Position numbers and translations under genes: made by a program
The notes under the pieces: model-generated
What the model was told of the DNA's origin: nothing
Databases searched by the model: none
The model's input: only the letters and a program-made list of their open reading frames with translations
NCBI RefSeq assembly: GCF_012427845.1
Contig: NZ_CP038498.1
Coordinates: 4,216,001-4,280,000 of the forward strand
Source: Pectobacterium punjabense
GTDB taxonomy: Bacteria; Pseudomonadota; Gammaproteobacteria; Enterobacterales; Enterobacteriaceae
Direction of reading: 5' to 3'
Length of the DNA stretch: 64,000 nt
Part shown: positions 54,545-63,482 of the stretch, one piece after another
Numbering within the stretch: position 1 is the first letter of the stretch
Layout: each line of letters opens with the position of its first letter

Positions 54545-55669
54545 ATGAAATACCTATTGCCTACGGCAGCCGCCGGATTGTTATTACTTGCTGCTCAGCC
54601 AGCGATGGCCGCCAATACGGGTGGCTATGCCACCACCGATGGTGGAGATGTTTCCGGCGCCGTGAAAAAAACTGCACGTTCTCTGCAAGAGATTGTAGAT
54701 ATTATTGAAGCCGCGAAAGTGGATTCAAAAGGCAAGAAAGTTAAAGGCGGAGCTTACCCGCTCATTATCACTTATAACGGTAATGAAGATTCATTAATCA
54801 AAGCGGCTGAAAAGAATATTTGCGGCCAGTGGAGTAAGGACGCGCGCGGCGTACAAGTCAAAGAGTTTACCAAAGGGATCACCATCCAGGGCACCAATGG
54901 CTCATCTGCCAACTTCGGTATCTGGATTATTAATTCATCCAACGTTGTCGTACGTAATATGCGCTTTGGCTATATGCCAGGCGGCGCGCAAGACGGCGAT
55001 GCCATTCGTATTGATAACTCGCCAAACGTCTGGATTGACCATAATGAGATCTTTGCCAAAAACTTTGAGTGTAAAGGCACACCAGATAATGACACCACTT
55101 TTGAATCGGCCGTCGATATCAAGAAAGGGTCAACTAACGTCACGGTGTCATACAACTACATCCATGGCATTAAAAAAGTGGGTCTGAGCGGTGCAAGCAA
55201 TTCGGATACGGGTCGTAACCTGACTTATCATCACAATATCTATCGCGATGTTAACTCACGTCTGCCGCTACAGCGTGGTGGCCTGGTTCATGCTTACAAC
55301 AACCTGTATGACGGCATCACTGGCTCTGGCTTTAACGTTCGCCAGAAAGGGATCGCGCTGATCGAAAGTAACTGGTTCGAAAATGCACTGAACCCGGTGA
55401 CGGCACGTAACGACAGCTCCAACTTTGGTACTTGGGAGTTGCGTAACAACAACATCACCAAACCAGCAGACTTCTCCAAGTACAACATTACCTGGGGTCG
55501 CCCTTCCACGCCTCACGTTAATGCTGATGATTGGAAAAGTACCGGCAAATTCCCTTCCATTTCTTACAAATACACGCCAGTTTCGGCGCAGTGTGTGAAG
55601 GATAAACTGGCAAACTATGCTGGCGTAGGTAAAAACCTGGCAGTACTGACAGCAGCTAACTGTAAATAA
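54545..55669 (+). CDS. pelB: Pectate lyase PelB (PL1)
   Basis: This is the pectate lyase whose leader is the widely used PelB signal peptide: residues 1-22 begin MKYLLPTAAAG and end QPAMA, with cleavage before ANTGGYATT. The mature 352 residues have the same PL1 motifs as PelA (DGDAIRIDNS, NVWIDHNEIF, SRLPLQRGG). It differs from PelA at scattered positions throughout, as expected for an old tandem duplicate. It has its own promoter and terminator, so it is likely transcribed separately. Confidence 0.97.
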   Translation: MKYLLPTAAAGLLLLAAQPAMAANTGGYATTDGGDVSGAVKKTARSLQEIVDIIEAAKVDSKGKKVKGGAYPLIITYNGNEDSLIKAAEKNICGQWSKDARGVQVKEFTKGITIQGTNGSSANFGIWIINSSNVVVRNMRFGYMPGGAQDGDAIRIDNSPNVWIDHNEIFAKNFECKGTPDNDTTFESAVDIKKGSTNVTVSYNYIHGIKKVGLSGASNSDTGRNLTYHHNIYRDVNSRLPLQRGGLVHAYNNLYDGITGSGFNVRQKGIALIESNWFENALNPVTARNDSSNFGTWELRNNNITKPADFSKYNITWGRPSTPHVNADDWKSTGKFPSISYKYTPVSAQCVKDKLANYAGVGKNLAVLTAANCK

Positions 55670-55683
55670 ACGCTATCCCCTTG

Positions 55684-55712
55684 AGCGAGCTCTTAGAGCT
55701 CGCTTATTTTTT
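55684..55712 (+). terminator. Terminator after pelB
   Basis: AGCGAGCTC and GAGCTCGCT form a stem around TTA followed by a T-rich tail, 15 bp past the pelB stop. The sequence resembles the pelA and pelC terminators. Confidence 0.88.
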
Positions 55713-56297
55713 ATGGAAATCCATGCAGGAACATAGGTTAACCTCCCAAATAGACAATCAACATATTAACTACCATGCTAATTATTTTAAATTAAAGTCA
55801 GCTGAATGATTAACTAACAAAAACCATATTTAAATTAAGGATTAATCGAAAAATAAAATAATGACGTACCAACATGAGATAAATTAATAATTTGATCGGC
55901 ATCAATTATTTTTAACACTCCCCTTTTAATGAGGGAATTTTACTTATTTCTTGATGGTGCTCACAGTTATCACGCCTTTCAAATCATCCCTATCAAAAAA
56001 CAACAAACCAAAAAAATAATTTTATTTTTAATAAAAAACAAAGATGTATTGATTTTAGAAAAAATGAAAAAAATATTACCATTTAAAATAGGGACTTATT
56101 AATCATCGATATTTACCCATGTTATTCGTCTGATGTATTTAATATCTAAATATTGAATTATTTTATTTTTATGATAACACTTAAACGGGATTTCAATAAA
56201 CCTTGATTTCACTTTTATTGAAACAACCTAATAATATAATCTGGGCTATGTGGATCATAAATGCCCAAAAAAATTCAATTCCAAGGAGAGTACCTGA
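55713..56297 (+). promoter_or_regulatory. pelC upstream region
   Basis: This AT-rich gap contains a weak Crp-like site with a perfect TCACA half (55961-55965), and the pelC promoter block ATGATAACACT (56171-56181) aligned with the pelA one. Nothing coding is seen. Confidence 0.55.
56203..56225 (+). promoter_or_regulatory. Conserved operator-like element before pelC
   Basis: GATTTCACTTTTATTGAAAC aligns closely with the pelA element and lies 73 bp before the pelC ATG. Candidate KdgR site as for pelA. Confidence 0.45.
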
Positions 56298-57422
56298 ATG
56301 AAATACCTACTGCCTTCTACAGCCGCTGGGCTGTTATTACTTGCAGCCCAGCCAACAATGGCGGCAAATACGGGGGGTTATGCTACCACTGACGGTGGTA
56401 ACGTGGCTGGTGCCGTGAACAAAACTGCGCGTTCCATGCAGGATATCATTGATATTATCGAAGCGGCGAAGCTGGATTCCAAGGGTAAGAAAGTCAAAGG
56501 TGGGGCTTACCCGCTCGTCATTACCTATAACGGTAATGAAGATGCGCTGATCAAAGCTGCTGAGAACGATATTTGCGCTCAGTGGAAGAAAGATGCGCGC
56601 GGCGTGGAAATCAAAGAGTTTACCAAAGGCATTACCATCATCGGCACCAACGGTTCTTCCGCTAACTTCGGGATCTGGCTGACGAAATCATCCGATGTTG
56701 TCATCCGTAACATGCGTTTTGGTTACATGCCAGGTGGCGCGCAGGACGGTGATGCGATTCGCATCGATAACACGCCAAACGTTTGGATTGACCACAACGA
56801 AATCTTCGCGAAAAACTTTGAATGTGCAGGTACAAAAGACGGTGATACCACATTTGAATCGGCGATTGATATCAAGAAAGCGTCTACCAACGTGACCATT
56901 TCGTACAACTACATTCACGGCATCAAAAAAGTGGGGCTGAGCGGCTTCAGCAGCAGCGATACGGGCCGCGACCTGACTTACCATCACAATATTTACGACG
57001 ATGTTAACGCTCGCCTCCCACTGCAACGTGGTGGTCAGGTTCACGCTTATAATAACCTCTATACTGGTATCACCAGCTCCGGCCTGAACGTGCGCCAGAA
57101 AGGGATTGCGTTAATCGAACGCAACTGGTTCGAAAATGCGAAAAACCCTGTGACTTCACGCTACGACGGTTCCAACTTCGGTACCTGGGAATTGCGTAAC
57201 AATAACGTCATGAGCCCAGCCGACTTCGCGAAATACAACATCACTTGGGACAAAGACACAAAACCCTACGTGAATGCTGAAGACTGGAAAAGCACTGGCA
57301 CGTTCGCTTCTGTTCCTTACAGCTACTCCCCGGTTTCAGCGCAGTGCGTGAAGGACAAGCTGGCAAATTATGCTGGCGTGAACAAAAACCTTGCCGTACT
57401 GACAGCAGCAAATTGCAACTAG
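56298..57422 (+). CDS. pelC: Pectate lyase PelC (PL1)
   Basis: This is the third tandem pectate lyase, again 374 residues with a 22-residue Sec signal (MKYLLPSTAAGLL...TMA) and PL1 motifs. It is the most diverged of the three (for example GGNVAGAVNKTARSMQDIID near the start, GFSSSDTGRDLTYHHN later), but the catalytic RLPLQRGGQVHAYNN is kept. Codon use seems richer in GC than in pelA. It should act with PelA and PelB on polygalacturonate in the extracellular space. Confidence 0.96.
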   Translation: MKYLLPSTAAGLLLLAAQPTMAANTGGYATTDGGNVAGAVNKTARSMQDIIDIIEAAKLDSKGKKVKGGAYPLVITYNGNEDALIKAAENDICAQWKKDARGVEIKEFTKGITIIGTNGSSANFGIWLTKSSDVVIRNMRFGYMPGGAQDGDAIRIDNTPNVWIDHNEIFAKNFECAGTKDGDTTFESAIDIKKASTNVTISYNYIHGIKKVGLSGFSSSDTGRDLTYHHNIYDDVNARLPLQRGGQVHAYNNLYTGITSSGLNVRQKGIALIERNWFENAKNPVTSRYDGSNFGTWELRNNNVMSPADFAKYNITWDKDTKPYVNAEDWKSTGTFASVPYSYSPVSAQCVKDKLANYAGVNKNLAVLTAANCN

Positions 57423-57530
57423 TCGAGAAGAGTAAATAAGCGGACTTCAGGCTCCTACCCTCATTGTCCTGTGCTAACAGGAGCCGGCAAGCAAGCTTAA
57501 TGCCCGTCGATCTATCGTTCGGGCCGTACT

Positions 57531-57560
57531 TGAGCGAGCCCTAAAGGCTCGCTCATTTTT
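57531..57560 (+). terminator. Terminator after pelC
   Basis: TGAGCGAGCC and GGCTCGCTCA form a stem around CTAAA followed by TTTTT, 24 bp before the pelZ start. Readthrough would be needed if pelZ is expressed from pelC. Confidence 0.88.
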
Positions 57561-57584
57561 GTCGTTAATATTCAAGGAAATGAA

Positions 57585-58862
57585 ATGAAACGTTCTCTTC
57601 TGTTCGCCGCACTGTTCAGCACCAGTACAGTATTCAGTGTTGGCATACCGATGGCTAGCGCCGCCACACCAGCAGCACCAGAGTTGAAAGGATTCGGAAC
57701 GGATACCGTGGCAGGCAGTGGTGGACGCGTTATTCGCGTTACAACGCTGGCTTCTTCCGGGACCGGCTCACTCAGGGAAGCACTAGCCGCCAAAGGGCCG
57801 CGCATTATCGTTTTCGAGGTTGGCGGTATTATCGACTTGAACAAAAGCGACCTTCGGCTAACCGAACCGTTTGTCACCATTGCGGGTCAAACGGCCCCTT
57901 CTCCCGGCATCACGATTATTCGTGGCGGAATGGGAATTAGCACCCATGATGTGCTCATGCAGCATATTCGTTTTCGCATCGGCGATGCCGGTACGGGTAA
58001 GAAAAGCGGCTTTGAGCGCGATGTTTCAATCAACGGCGCAAATGCTTACAACGTTGTCATCGATCACTCAAGTTTCGCGTGGGGGACAGACGAAAATCTG
58101 TCTATTTCCGGCCCACGCTACGACGGACCACAGGGCACCGCGCACCGTATCACGCTCTCGAATAATATCGTTGCTGAAGGCCTATACGACTCAGCCCACA
58201 CCAAAGGCATTCACTCGATGGGCACGCTGGTTCACGATAACGTGACTGATGTGTCAATCATTGGCAACCTGTATGCGCACAACAACGAGCGCAACGCCTG
58301 GTTCAAGGCGGGTTCAACGGGCGTCATGGTCAATAATCTGATCTACAACCCCGGCATTTGGGGCGTGCGCGTTGGCGGAGTCAAAGGAGAATGGGAAGGG
58401 AAAACTATGCCCGCCAGCCCACGCGTTTCCGTTGCGGGTAACGTGATGCACTATGGCGCAAATACCAAAGCAGGTTTAGGCCTGGTAGGAAGCAACAGCT
58501 CTGGCGATGTCTGGATGTCAGATAACCTCGCGTATGATGCCAAGGGAAAAACCGCGCCACAAACGTCAGGCAGCGGGATTACTTTACTCAAGGTGTCCCC
58601 TATTTGGCCTGCGGGCTTAACGGCATCACCGGCCAGCGCAATCACCAATCAGGTACTGCAAAGTGCGGGCGCACGCCCCAAAGATCGTGATGCCGTCGAT
58701 AAACGTATCGTAGAGAATTTCAAACAGCGGACAGGTGGCTTCGTGAACAGTCAGGAAGAGGTTGGCGGCTATCCCGTGGCAACCACGACCTACCGTCAGT
58801 TGAACGTGCCGAGCACTGGCGTGGATGCCTGGCTACAGCAGATGGCAAAAGCGCTGGAATAA
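57585..58862 (+). CDS. pelZ: Pectate lyase PelZ
   Basis: PelZ is a weak secondary pectate lyase described beside the pelABC genes in Pectobacterium and Dickeya. The 425-residue precursor has a Sec signal (MKRSLLFAALF...ASA, about 26 residues) and a beta-helix with the lyase segments VVIDHSSFAWGTDENLSIS and NNIVAEGLYDS. It is unlike PelA-C in sequence. It starts 24 bp after the pelC terminator with an AAGGAAATGAA ribosome-binding site, and no separate promoter was found. Activity is inferred from the family. Confidence 0.92.
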   Translation: MKRSLLFAALFSTSTVFSVGIPMASAATPAAPELKGFGTDTVAGSGGRVIRVTTLASSGTGSLREALAAKGPRIIVFEVGGIIDLNKSDLRLTEPFVTIAGQTAPSPGITIIRGGMGISTHDVLMQHIRFRIGDAGTGKKSGFERDVSINGANAYNVVIDHSSFAWGTDENLSISGPRYDGPQGTAHRITLSNNIVAEGLYDSAHTKGIHSMGTLVHDNVTDVSIIGNLYAHNNERNAWFKAGSTGVMVNNLIYNPGIWGVRVGGVKGEWEGKTMPASPRVSVAGNVMHYGANTKAGLGLVGSNSSGDVWMSDNLAYDAKGKTAPQTSGSGITLLKVSPIWPAGLTASPASAITNQVLQSAGARPKDRDAVDKRIVENFKQRTGGFVNSQEEVGGYPVATTTYRQLNVPSTGVDAWLQQMAKALE

Positions 58863-58887
58863 TGCGCGAATTGAAGCGTTAAGATCG

Positions 58888-58913
58888 CAAAAGGCCACTG
58901 ACGTGGCCTTTTG
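58888..58913. terminator. Terminator between pelZ and ppiA
   Basis: CAAAAGGCCAC and GTGGCCTTTTG form a symmetrical stem around TGAC, usable by both convergent genes. Confidence 0.88.
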
Positions 58914-58946
58914 TATTCTCGGTTCTTTGCTTATCTATCTTGCCAA

Positions 58947-59516
58947 TCAGGGCAGCACTTTCGCGGACTGAATCACGATAGGTGCAGTCGGCACATTCTG
59001 GTAAGGTCCAACGTTTTTCGTTGGTACCTGAGAAATCTTATCCACGACGTCCATACCCTTCACCACTTTACCAAATACGGCATAGCCAAAATCACGCTGG
59101 CCATGATCGAGGAAAGCGTTGTCCGCTACGTTGATAAAAAACTGGCTGGTCGCGCTATCTTTGTCAGCGGTTCGCGCCATCGCGATAGTGCCACGCTGGT
59201 TACGCAGGCCGTTGTCAGCTTCATTCTTGATCGGCGCATTTGGCGCTTTCTGGTTCATTTCGCCAGAAAAACCGCCGCCCTGCACCATAAAACCGGGGAT
59301 CACACGATGAAATGTCGTCCCGTTATAAAAGCCATTGTTAACGTACTCGACGAAATTTTTTACCGAAACCGGCGCTTTTTGATTATCTAAAGACAGTTCG
59401 ATATTGCCTGCGGATGTCGTCAACAGCACATGAGTGGTGCCAGAGGCCGCAAAGGCTGGAGAAAATGCCGTCAGTGAAATAAGGGCTGCTGCCGCAACCA
59501 GAGTACGTTTGAACAT
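58947..59516 (-). CDS. ppiA: Periplasmic cyclophilin PpiA
   Basis: PpiA is a cyclophilin-type prolyl isomerase that assists folding in the periplasm. The 189-residue precursor has a signal peptide ([20 protein letters not shown]...AFA) and the cyclophilin core [15 protein letters not shown] and [15 protein letters not shown]. The ATG at 59516 follows AAGGAATTCTC. In E. coli ppiA is close to pabA; here the accessory and pel genes separate them by 9 kb. Confidence 0.96.
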   Translation of the reverse strand: MFKRTLVAAAALISLTAFSPAFAASGTTHVLLTTSAGNIELSLDNQKAPVSVKNFVEYVNNGFYNGTTFHRVIPGFMVQGGGFSGEMNQKAPNAPIKNEADNGLRNQRGTIAMARTADKDSATSQFFINVADNAFLDHGQRDFGYAVFGKVVKGMDVVDKISQVPTKNVGPYQNVPTAPIVIQSAKVLP

Positions 59517-59656
59517 GAGAATTCCTTTTTGAAGAGGCCGACTACAGAAAGCGTAATGATTGTAAGTATCCGCACTCTTCAGCGCTACCCATTTACCTTT
59601 TTTTACGTATAAAAGTCTGTTCGTAACCAACTGTGAACGAAAACCTGCTTACAAGA

Positions 59657-59683
59657 CAAAAAAAGGGCCGATGACTCGGCCCT
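59657..59683 (-). terminator. Terminator after the ABC importer operon
   Basis: AGGGCCG and CGGCCCT pair around ATGACT, with a T run following on the minus strand, 28 bp past the stop of the last ABC gene. Confidence 0.85.
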
Positions 59684-59710
59684 CATGATGATGATCGTCG
59701 CACTGTATGC

Positions 59711-60520
59711 CTAGCCCATACGCTCCGAACGCACCGCCAGATCGCGGCTGTACTGACGGCTGGCGTCCACCAGCATCGAAGTATAGGCATCCTTCGGCAC
59801 ATCGCTGGTCAGATCGTCGGTCTCCAGCGTTTCCAGTATCTTGCCGTATTGCATCACCGCCACTTTATGACACAAGTGAGAAATCACGCCTAAATCGTGC
59901 GTCACCATCAGGTAAGTCAGCTTTTCCTGCTGGTGCAACTCCGTCAGCAGATTGAGGATCTCCGCCTGCACCGACACGTCCAGCGCCGAGGTTGGTTCAT
60001 CGAGCAGCAGCACTCTCGGCTCCAGAATCAGCGCACGGGCAATCGCCACGCGCTGGCGCTGCCCGCCCGACAGCTGATGCGGATAGCGGCGACGAAAGTT
60101 CGTTCCCAGCCCGACTTTCTCCAGCAAGGTATCGATGCGATCGTCACGATCGTCAAAACGGTGGATCGACAGAGGCTCTTCCAGAATCGCCTCTACCGTA
60201 TGACGGGGGTGCAGCGATCCGTACGGGTCCTGAAACACCATCTGCACGCGGCGACAGCGCGCCCGATCGATCCGATGTGCCAGCTTCTTCCCGTCAATGT
60301 GCAGCGTGCCTTCCCAATGATTAAACAATCCGGCCAGACACTTCAACACGGTGGTTTTTCCTGACCCCGATTCCCCCACCAGACCAAAGATATCGCCATC
60401 GTTGACCGTGAGGTTCACGTCGTACAACACCTGATTCGCCGTGCTGCCCTGACCGAAAGAGAGATTCAGGTTATTCACTTCGATCATCGGCTGACGCTGA
60501 TGTATTGCTTCAGTTGCCAT
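59711..60520 (-). CDS. ABC importer ATPase, DppF/OppF type
   Basis: This 269-residue ATPase belongs to the peptide/nickel importer family. It has Walker A GESGSGKTT, the Q-loop FQDPYGSLHPR, signature QLSGGQRQRVAIARAL and Walker B LLLDEPTSALD. It is the last gene of a five-gene operon (binding protein, two permeases, two ATPases), 11 bp after its partner ATPase. The substrate cannot be told. Confidence 0.92.
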   Translation of the reverse strand: MATEAIHQRQPMIEVNNLNLSFGQGSTANQVLYDVNLTVNDGDIFGLVGESGSGKTTVLKCLAGLFNHWEGTLHIDGKKLAHRIDRARCRRVQMVFQDPYGSLHPRHTVEAILEEPLSIHRFDDRDDRIDTLLEKVGLGTNFRRRYPHQLSGGQRQRVAIARALILEPRVLLLDEPTSALDVSVQAEILNLLTELHQQEKLTYLMVTHDLGVISHLCHKVAVMQYGKILETLETDDLTSDVPKDAYTSMLVDASRQYSRDLAVRSERMG

Positions 60521-60531
60521 GATTATCCCCT

Positions 60532-61434
60532 TTATCCGTTGATCCAGGCAGGATCGCGATTCATCACCGGCAAACGCGGGCGTCGGTGGTCGATATCCGG
60601 CAGCGAATTCAGCAGCCCGCGTGTGTACGGGTGCTGTGCGTTATCCAGATCGGCGGCAGCAATCGACTCCACAACGCGCCCGGCATACATCACCAGCACC
60701 CGATCGCAGAAGCTGCGCACCAGATTGATGTCGTGGCTGATGAAAATCAGCCCCAGACCACGCTCACTCACCAGATCGTCCAACATCGCTAACACCTGCA
60801 AACGCACGGAGACATCCAGCGCTGAGGTCGGCTCATCGGCAATCACGATTTCGGGTTCGGTAATTAACATCATCGCAATCATGATGCGCTGCCCTTGCCC
60901 GCCTGAGATCTCATGGGGATACAGATTGTAGACACGCTCTGGCTGACGAATACGCACCACGTCCAGCATTGCCATCACCTTTTCCTTCGCCTCGCGGTGC
61001 GACACCTTATGGTGCGCCAGATAGGCTTCGGCAATCTGATCGCCGACGCAAACCACTGGGTTCAGCGAGTATTTGGGGTCCTGCATAATCATGGAGATGC
61101 GCTTGCCGCGAATCTGACGCATCCGCGCCTCATCCGCTTTCAGCAAATCGGTATCACCGAAGCGCAGTTTATCTGCCGTAATTCGCGCGCTGTGCGGGTG
61201 CAGTTGCAACAGCGCACGGCCAACTGTCGATTTACCGGAGCCGGATTCGCCAACAATCGCCAGCTTTTCACAGCCAAGCTGGAAGGAAACGCCGCGCACG
61301 GCATCAGTCACAACACCACGGTTCACGAAGCCTACCCGCAGATTTTCCACTTCCATCAGGGGCGAGCTTCCCGGCACTCGTTGAGAAGACTTATTCAGTT
61401 CTGGGATCGAGGATGTCACGTAGGCCGTCTCCAA
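60532..61434 (-). CDS. ABC importer ATPase, DppD/OppD type
   Basis: This 300-residue ATPase pairs with the preceding one. Walker A is GESGSGKST, the signature is EISGGQGQRIMIAMML and Walker B is EIVIADEPTSALD; the C-terminal oligopeptide-transporter tail (NSLPDIDHRRPRLP) marks the OppD type. The signature has Gly in place of the usual Arg after SGGQ. Its start overlaps the upstream permease by 44 bp. Confidence 0.92.
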   Translation of the reverse strand: METAYVTSSIPELNKSSQRVPGSSPLMEVENLRVGFVNRGVVTDAVRGVSFQLGCEKLAIVGESGSGKSTVGRALLQLHPHSARITADKLRFGDTDLLKADEARMRQIRGKRISMIMQDPKYSLNPVVCVGDQIAEAYLAHHKVSHREAKEKVMAMLDVVRIRQPERVYNLYPHEISGGQGQRIMIAMMLITEPEIVIADEPTSALDVSVRLQVLAMLDDLVSERGLGLIFISHDINLVRSFCDRVLVMYAGRVVESIAAADLDNAQHPYTRGLLNSLPDIDHRRPRLPVMNRDPAWING

Positions 61435-62314
61435 GGAAGTTGAACGCCAGGCTGTTAATTAAAATCGCCAGCCCCGGAATAGTTACTAACCACCAGCACT
61501 CCATCATGTAACGACGACCCGCAGAGATCATCGCGCCCCATTCAGGATCGGGCGGCTGTGCCCCCAATCCCAGAAAGCCCAGACCCGCCGCCGTCAGAAT
61601 AATGCCCGCCATATTCATAGTGATACGAATAATCACCGATGGCAGGCACAGCGGTACAATGTGATGCAGCAGGATGCGGATAGACGATGCCCCTTGCAGC
61701 TTCACAGCAGAAACGAAGTCCGCGTGACGCAGCGACAGCGTTTCCGCCCTTGCCAGACGAGCAATCGGCGGCCAGGCCGTCAGCGTAATCGCGATCACTA
61801 CATGTTCCAGACCAGGACCGAGCGCCGCCACGAACGCCAGCGCCAATACCAGGCTGGGGAACGAGATAAAGATATCGGTGATGCGCATCAGGATAGTGTC
61901 AACGATGCCACCGTAATACCCTGCCACCACGCCCAACGCCAGCCCGATCGGCCCAACGGTGACCGACACCAGCGCAACGATATACAACGTGATGCGTGAA
62001 CCATAGACCAGACGACTAAACACATCGCGCCCAAACTCATCGGTACCAAAGTAATGCGCCGCGCTCGGTGCCTGTAGCGCGTTTGCCAAATCCTGTACCA
62101 GCGGGTCGTGCGTGGCGATCCACGGCGCGAAGATGGCGACCAGCATCAACATCAGCACAATCGCAGAGCCAATCGCGGTAAGTGGATTGCGCATCATCGT
62201 CAAGAGAAACCCGCCGATTCGCGCTCCGCGTAGCCGGAGGCGGCTCACGCGTTTTTCGGGCGGTGTCCGCATTACCGACTCACGAGTGACTGACGGCTCA
62301 GAGGAAATATTCAT
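61391..62314 (-). CDS. ABC importer permease, DppC type
   Basis: This 307-residue inner-membrane protein has six likely helices and the EAA loop for ATPase contact (SLRHADFVSAVKLQGASSIR). An N-terminal cytoplasmic stretch of about 30 residues precedes the first helix (LTAIGSAIVLMLMLVAIFAP). It overlaps the upstream permease by 4 bp and the ATPase gene by 44 bp. Confidence 0.93.
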   Translation of the reverse strand: MNISSEPSVTRESVMRTPPEKRVSRLRLRGARIGGFLLTMMRNPLTAIGSAIVLMLMLVAIFAPWIATHDPLVQDLANALQAPSAAHYFGTDEFGRDVFSRLVYGSRITLYIVALVSVTVGPIGLALGVVAGYYGGIVDTILMRITDIFISFPSLVLALAFVAALGPGLEHVVIAITLTAWPPIARLARAETLSLRHADFVSAVKLQGASSIRILLHHIVPLCLPSVIIRITMNMAGIILTAAGLGFLGLGAQPPDPEWGAMISAGRRYMMECWWLVTIPGLAILINSLAFNFLGDGLRDILDPRTE

Positions 62315-63351
62315 GCGTTCGTCCTCGGATCAAAGATTTGATACAACATGTCCGACAGCAGGTTAAGCGTCACGAAGATTAACCCCACCAGCAGCACACA
62401 CCCCATCACCGCGTTCATATCCCCCAGCAGTAGACTACCGGTCAGATAGGAACCAAATCCTGGCCATGAGAAGACCGTTTCGATCAACACCGCCCCTTCC
62501 AGCAGCGAGCCATACGCCAGCGCTACCACCGTCAGAAGCTGAACCAGAATATTGCGAAACGCATGCGCCCAGACAACACGGAACTCAGACAGCCCTTTCA
62601 CTCGCGCAGTAATGATGTATTCCTGCGAAAGCTGCGCCAGCATGAAGCTGCGCGTCATACGGCTGATATAGGCCAGCGAATGGAAACCGAGAATCGTCGC
62701 GGGCAATACCAGATGGTTCAACGCGCTGCGGAACACATCCCACTCGCCTGCCAGTAGTGAATCCACCAACAGCAGACCGGTACGGTTTTCCACCAGACCA
62801 TCGTAGGCCATATCAACCCGTCCAGCGCCACCGACCCAATTCAGCCAGGCATAGAACACCAGCAGCCCCATCATCCCGACCCAAAATATAGGCGTCGAAT
62901 AACCGGCCAGACTGATAAAACGCACCACATAATCCGCCCACTTACCGCGTCGCGCCGCAGCCAGCACGCCTAGCGGTACACCCAAACCCGCACCCACGAT
63001 AATCGCCATGGTGGCAAGCTCGATGGTGGCAGGGAAAACCCGGATAATGTCATCCATGACCGGTCGTCCGGTCAGGAGTGCATTGCCCAAATCCCCATGC
63101 ATCAGTGAATTGAAGTAAATAAAGAACTGGACATATAGCGGCTTATCCAACCCCAGTTGTTGGTAAACCTGTTGATAGGTACTTTGGTCAGCATCCTGCC
63201 CGACAATAGCCAGGACTGGATCGATTGGCATCACGCGGCCGATCACGAAGGTCAGGATTAATAACCCGAACAGCGTGACGACGACCTGAAACAGACGTTT
63301 TGCCAAACGACGCAGTACTCCACCCGGCTTGATCCAATCAGAGAAAACCAT
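62311..63351 (-). CDS. ABC importer permease, DppB type
   Basis: This 346-residue permease has the DppB/OppB layout: an N-terminal helix (LFQVVVTLFGLLILTFVIGR), a periplasmic region and an EAA loop near residue 235 (SQEYIITARVKGLSEFRVVW). It lies 131 bp after the binding-protein gene and overlaps the second permease by 4 bp. Confidence 0.93.
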   Translation of the reverse strand: MVFSDWIKPGGVLRRLAKRLFQVVVTLFGLLILTFVIGRVMPIDPVLAIVGQDADQSTYQQVYQQLGLDKPLYVQFFIYFNSLMHGDLGNALLTGRPVMDDIIRVFPATIELATMAIIVGAGLGVPLGVLAAARRGKWADYVVRFISLAGYSTPIFWVGMMGLLVFYAWLNWVGGAGRVDMAYDGLVENRTGLLLVDSLLAGEWDVFRSALNHLVLPATILGFHSLAYISRMTRSFMLAQLSQEYIITARVKGLSEFRVVWAHAFRNILVQLLTVVALAYGSLLEGAVLIETVFSWPGFGSYLTGSLLLGDMNAVMGCVLLVGLIFVTLNLLSDMLYQIFDPRTNA

Positions 63352-63482
63352 GTTCTTTCTCCTGATATCCCGGTTAGCGGCGACAGCAAATCACCACTCA
63401 CGCGGTCATCTCTTTTTAGCGTATCTGATCGGGATGATTAGCTGGGAACGTGTAGCTAATCATCCGATTTAACGTGTGGACA

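Noticed and set aside
52874..57422. Tandem pel repeat as an assembly artefact
   Set aside because: The three genes differ throughout and have different intergenic sequences, so they are real duplicates.
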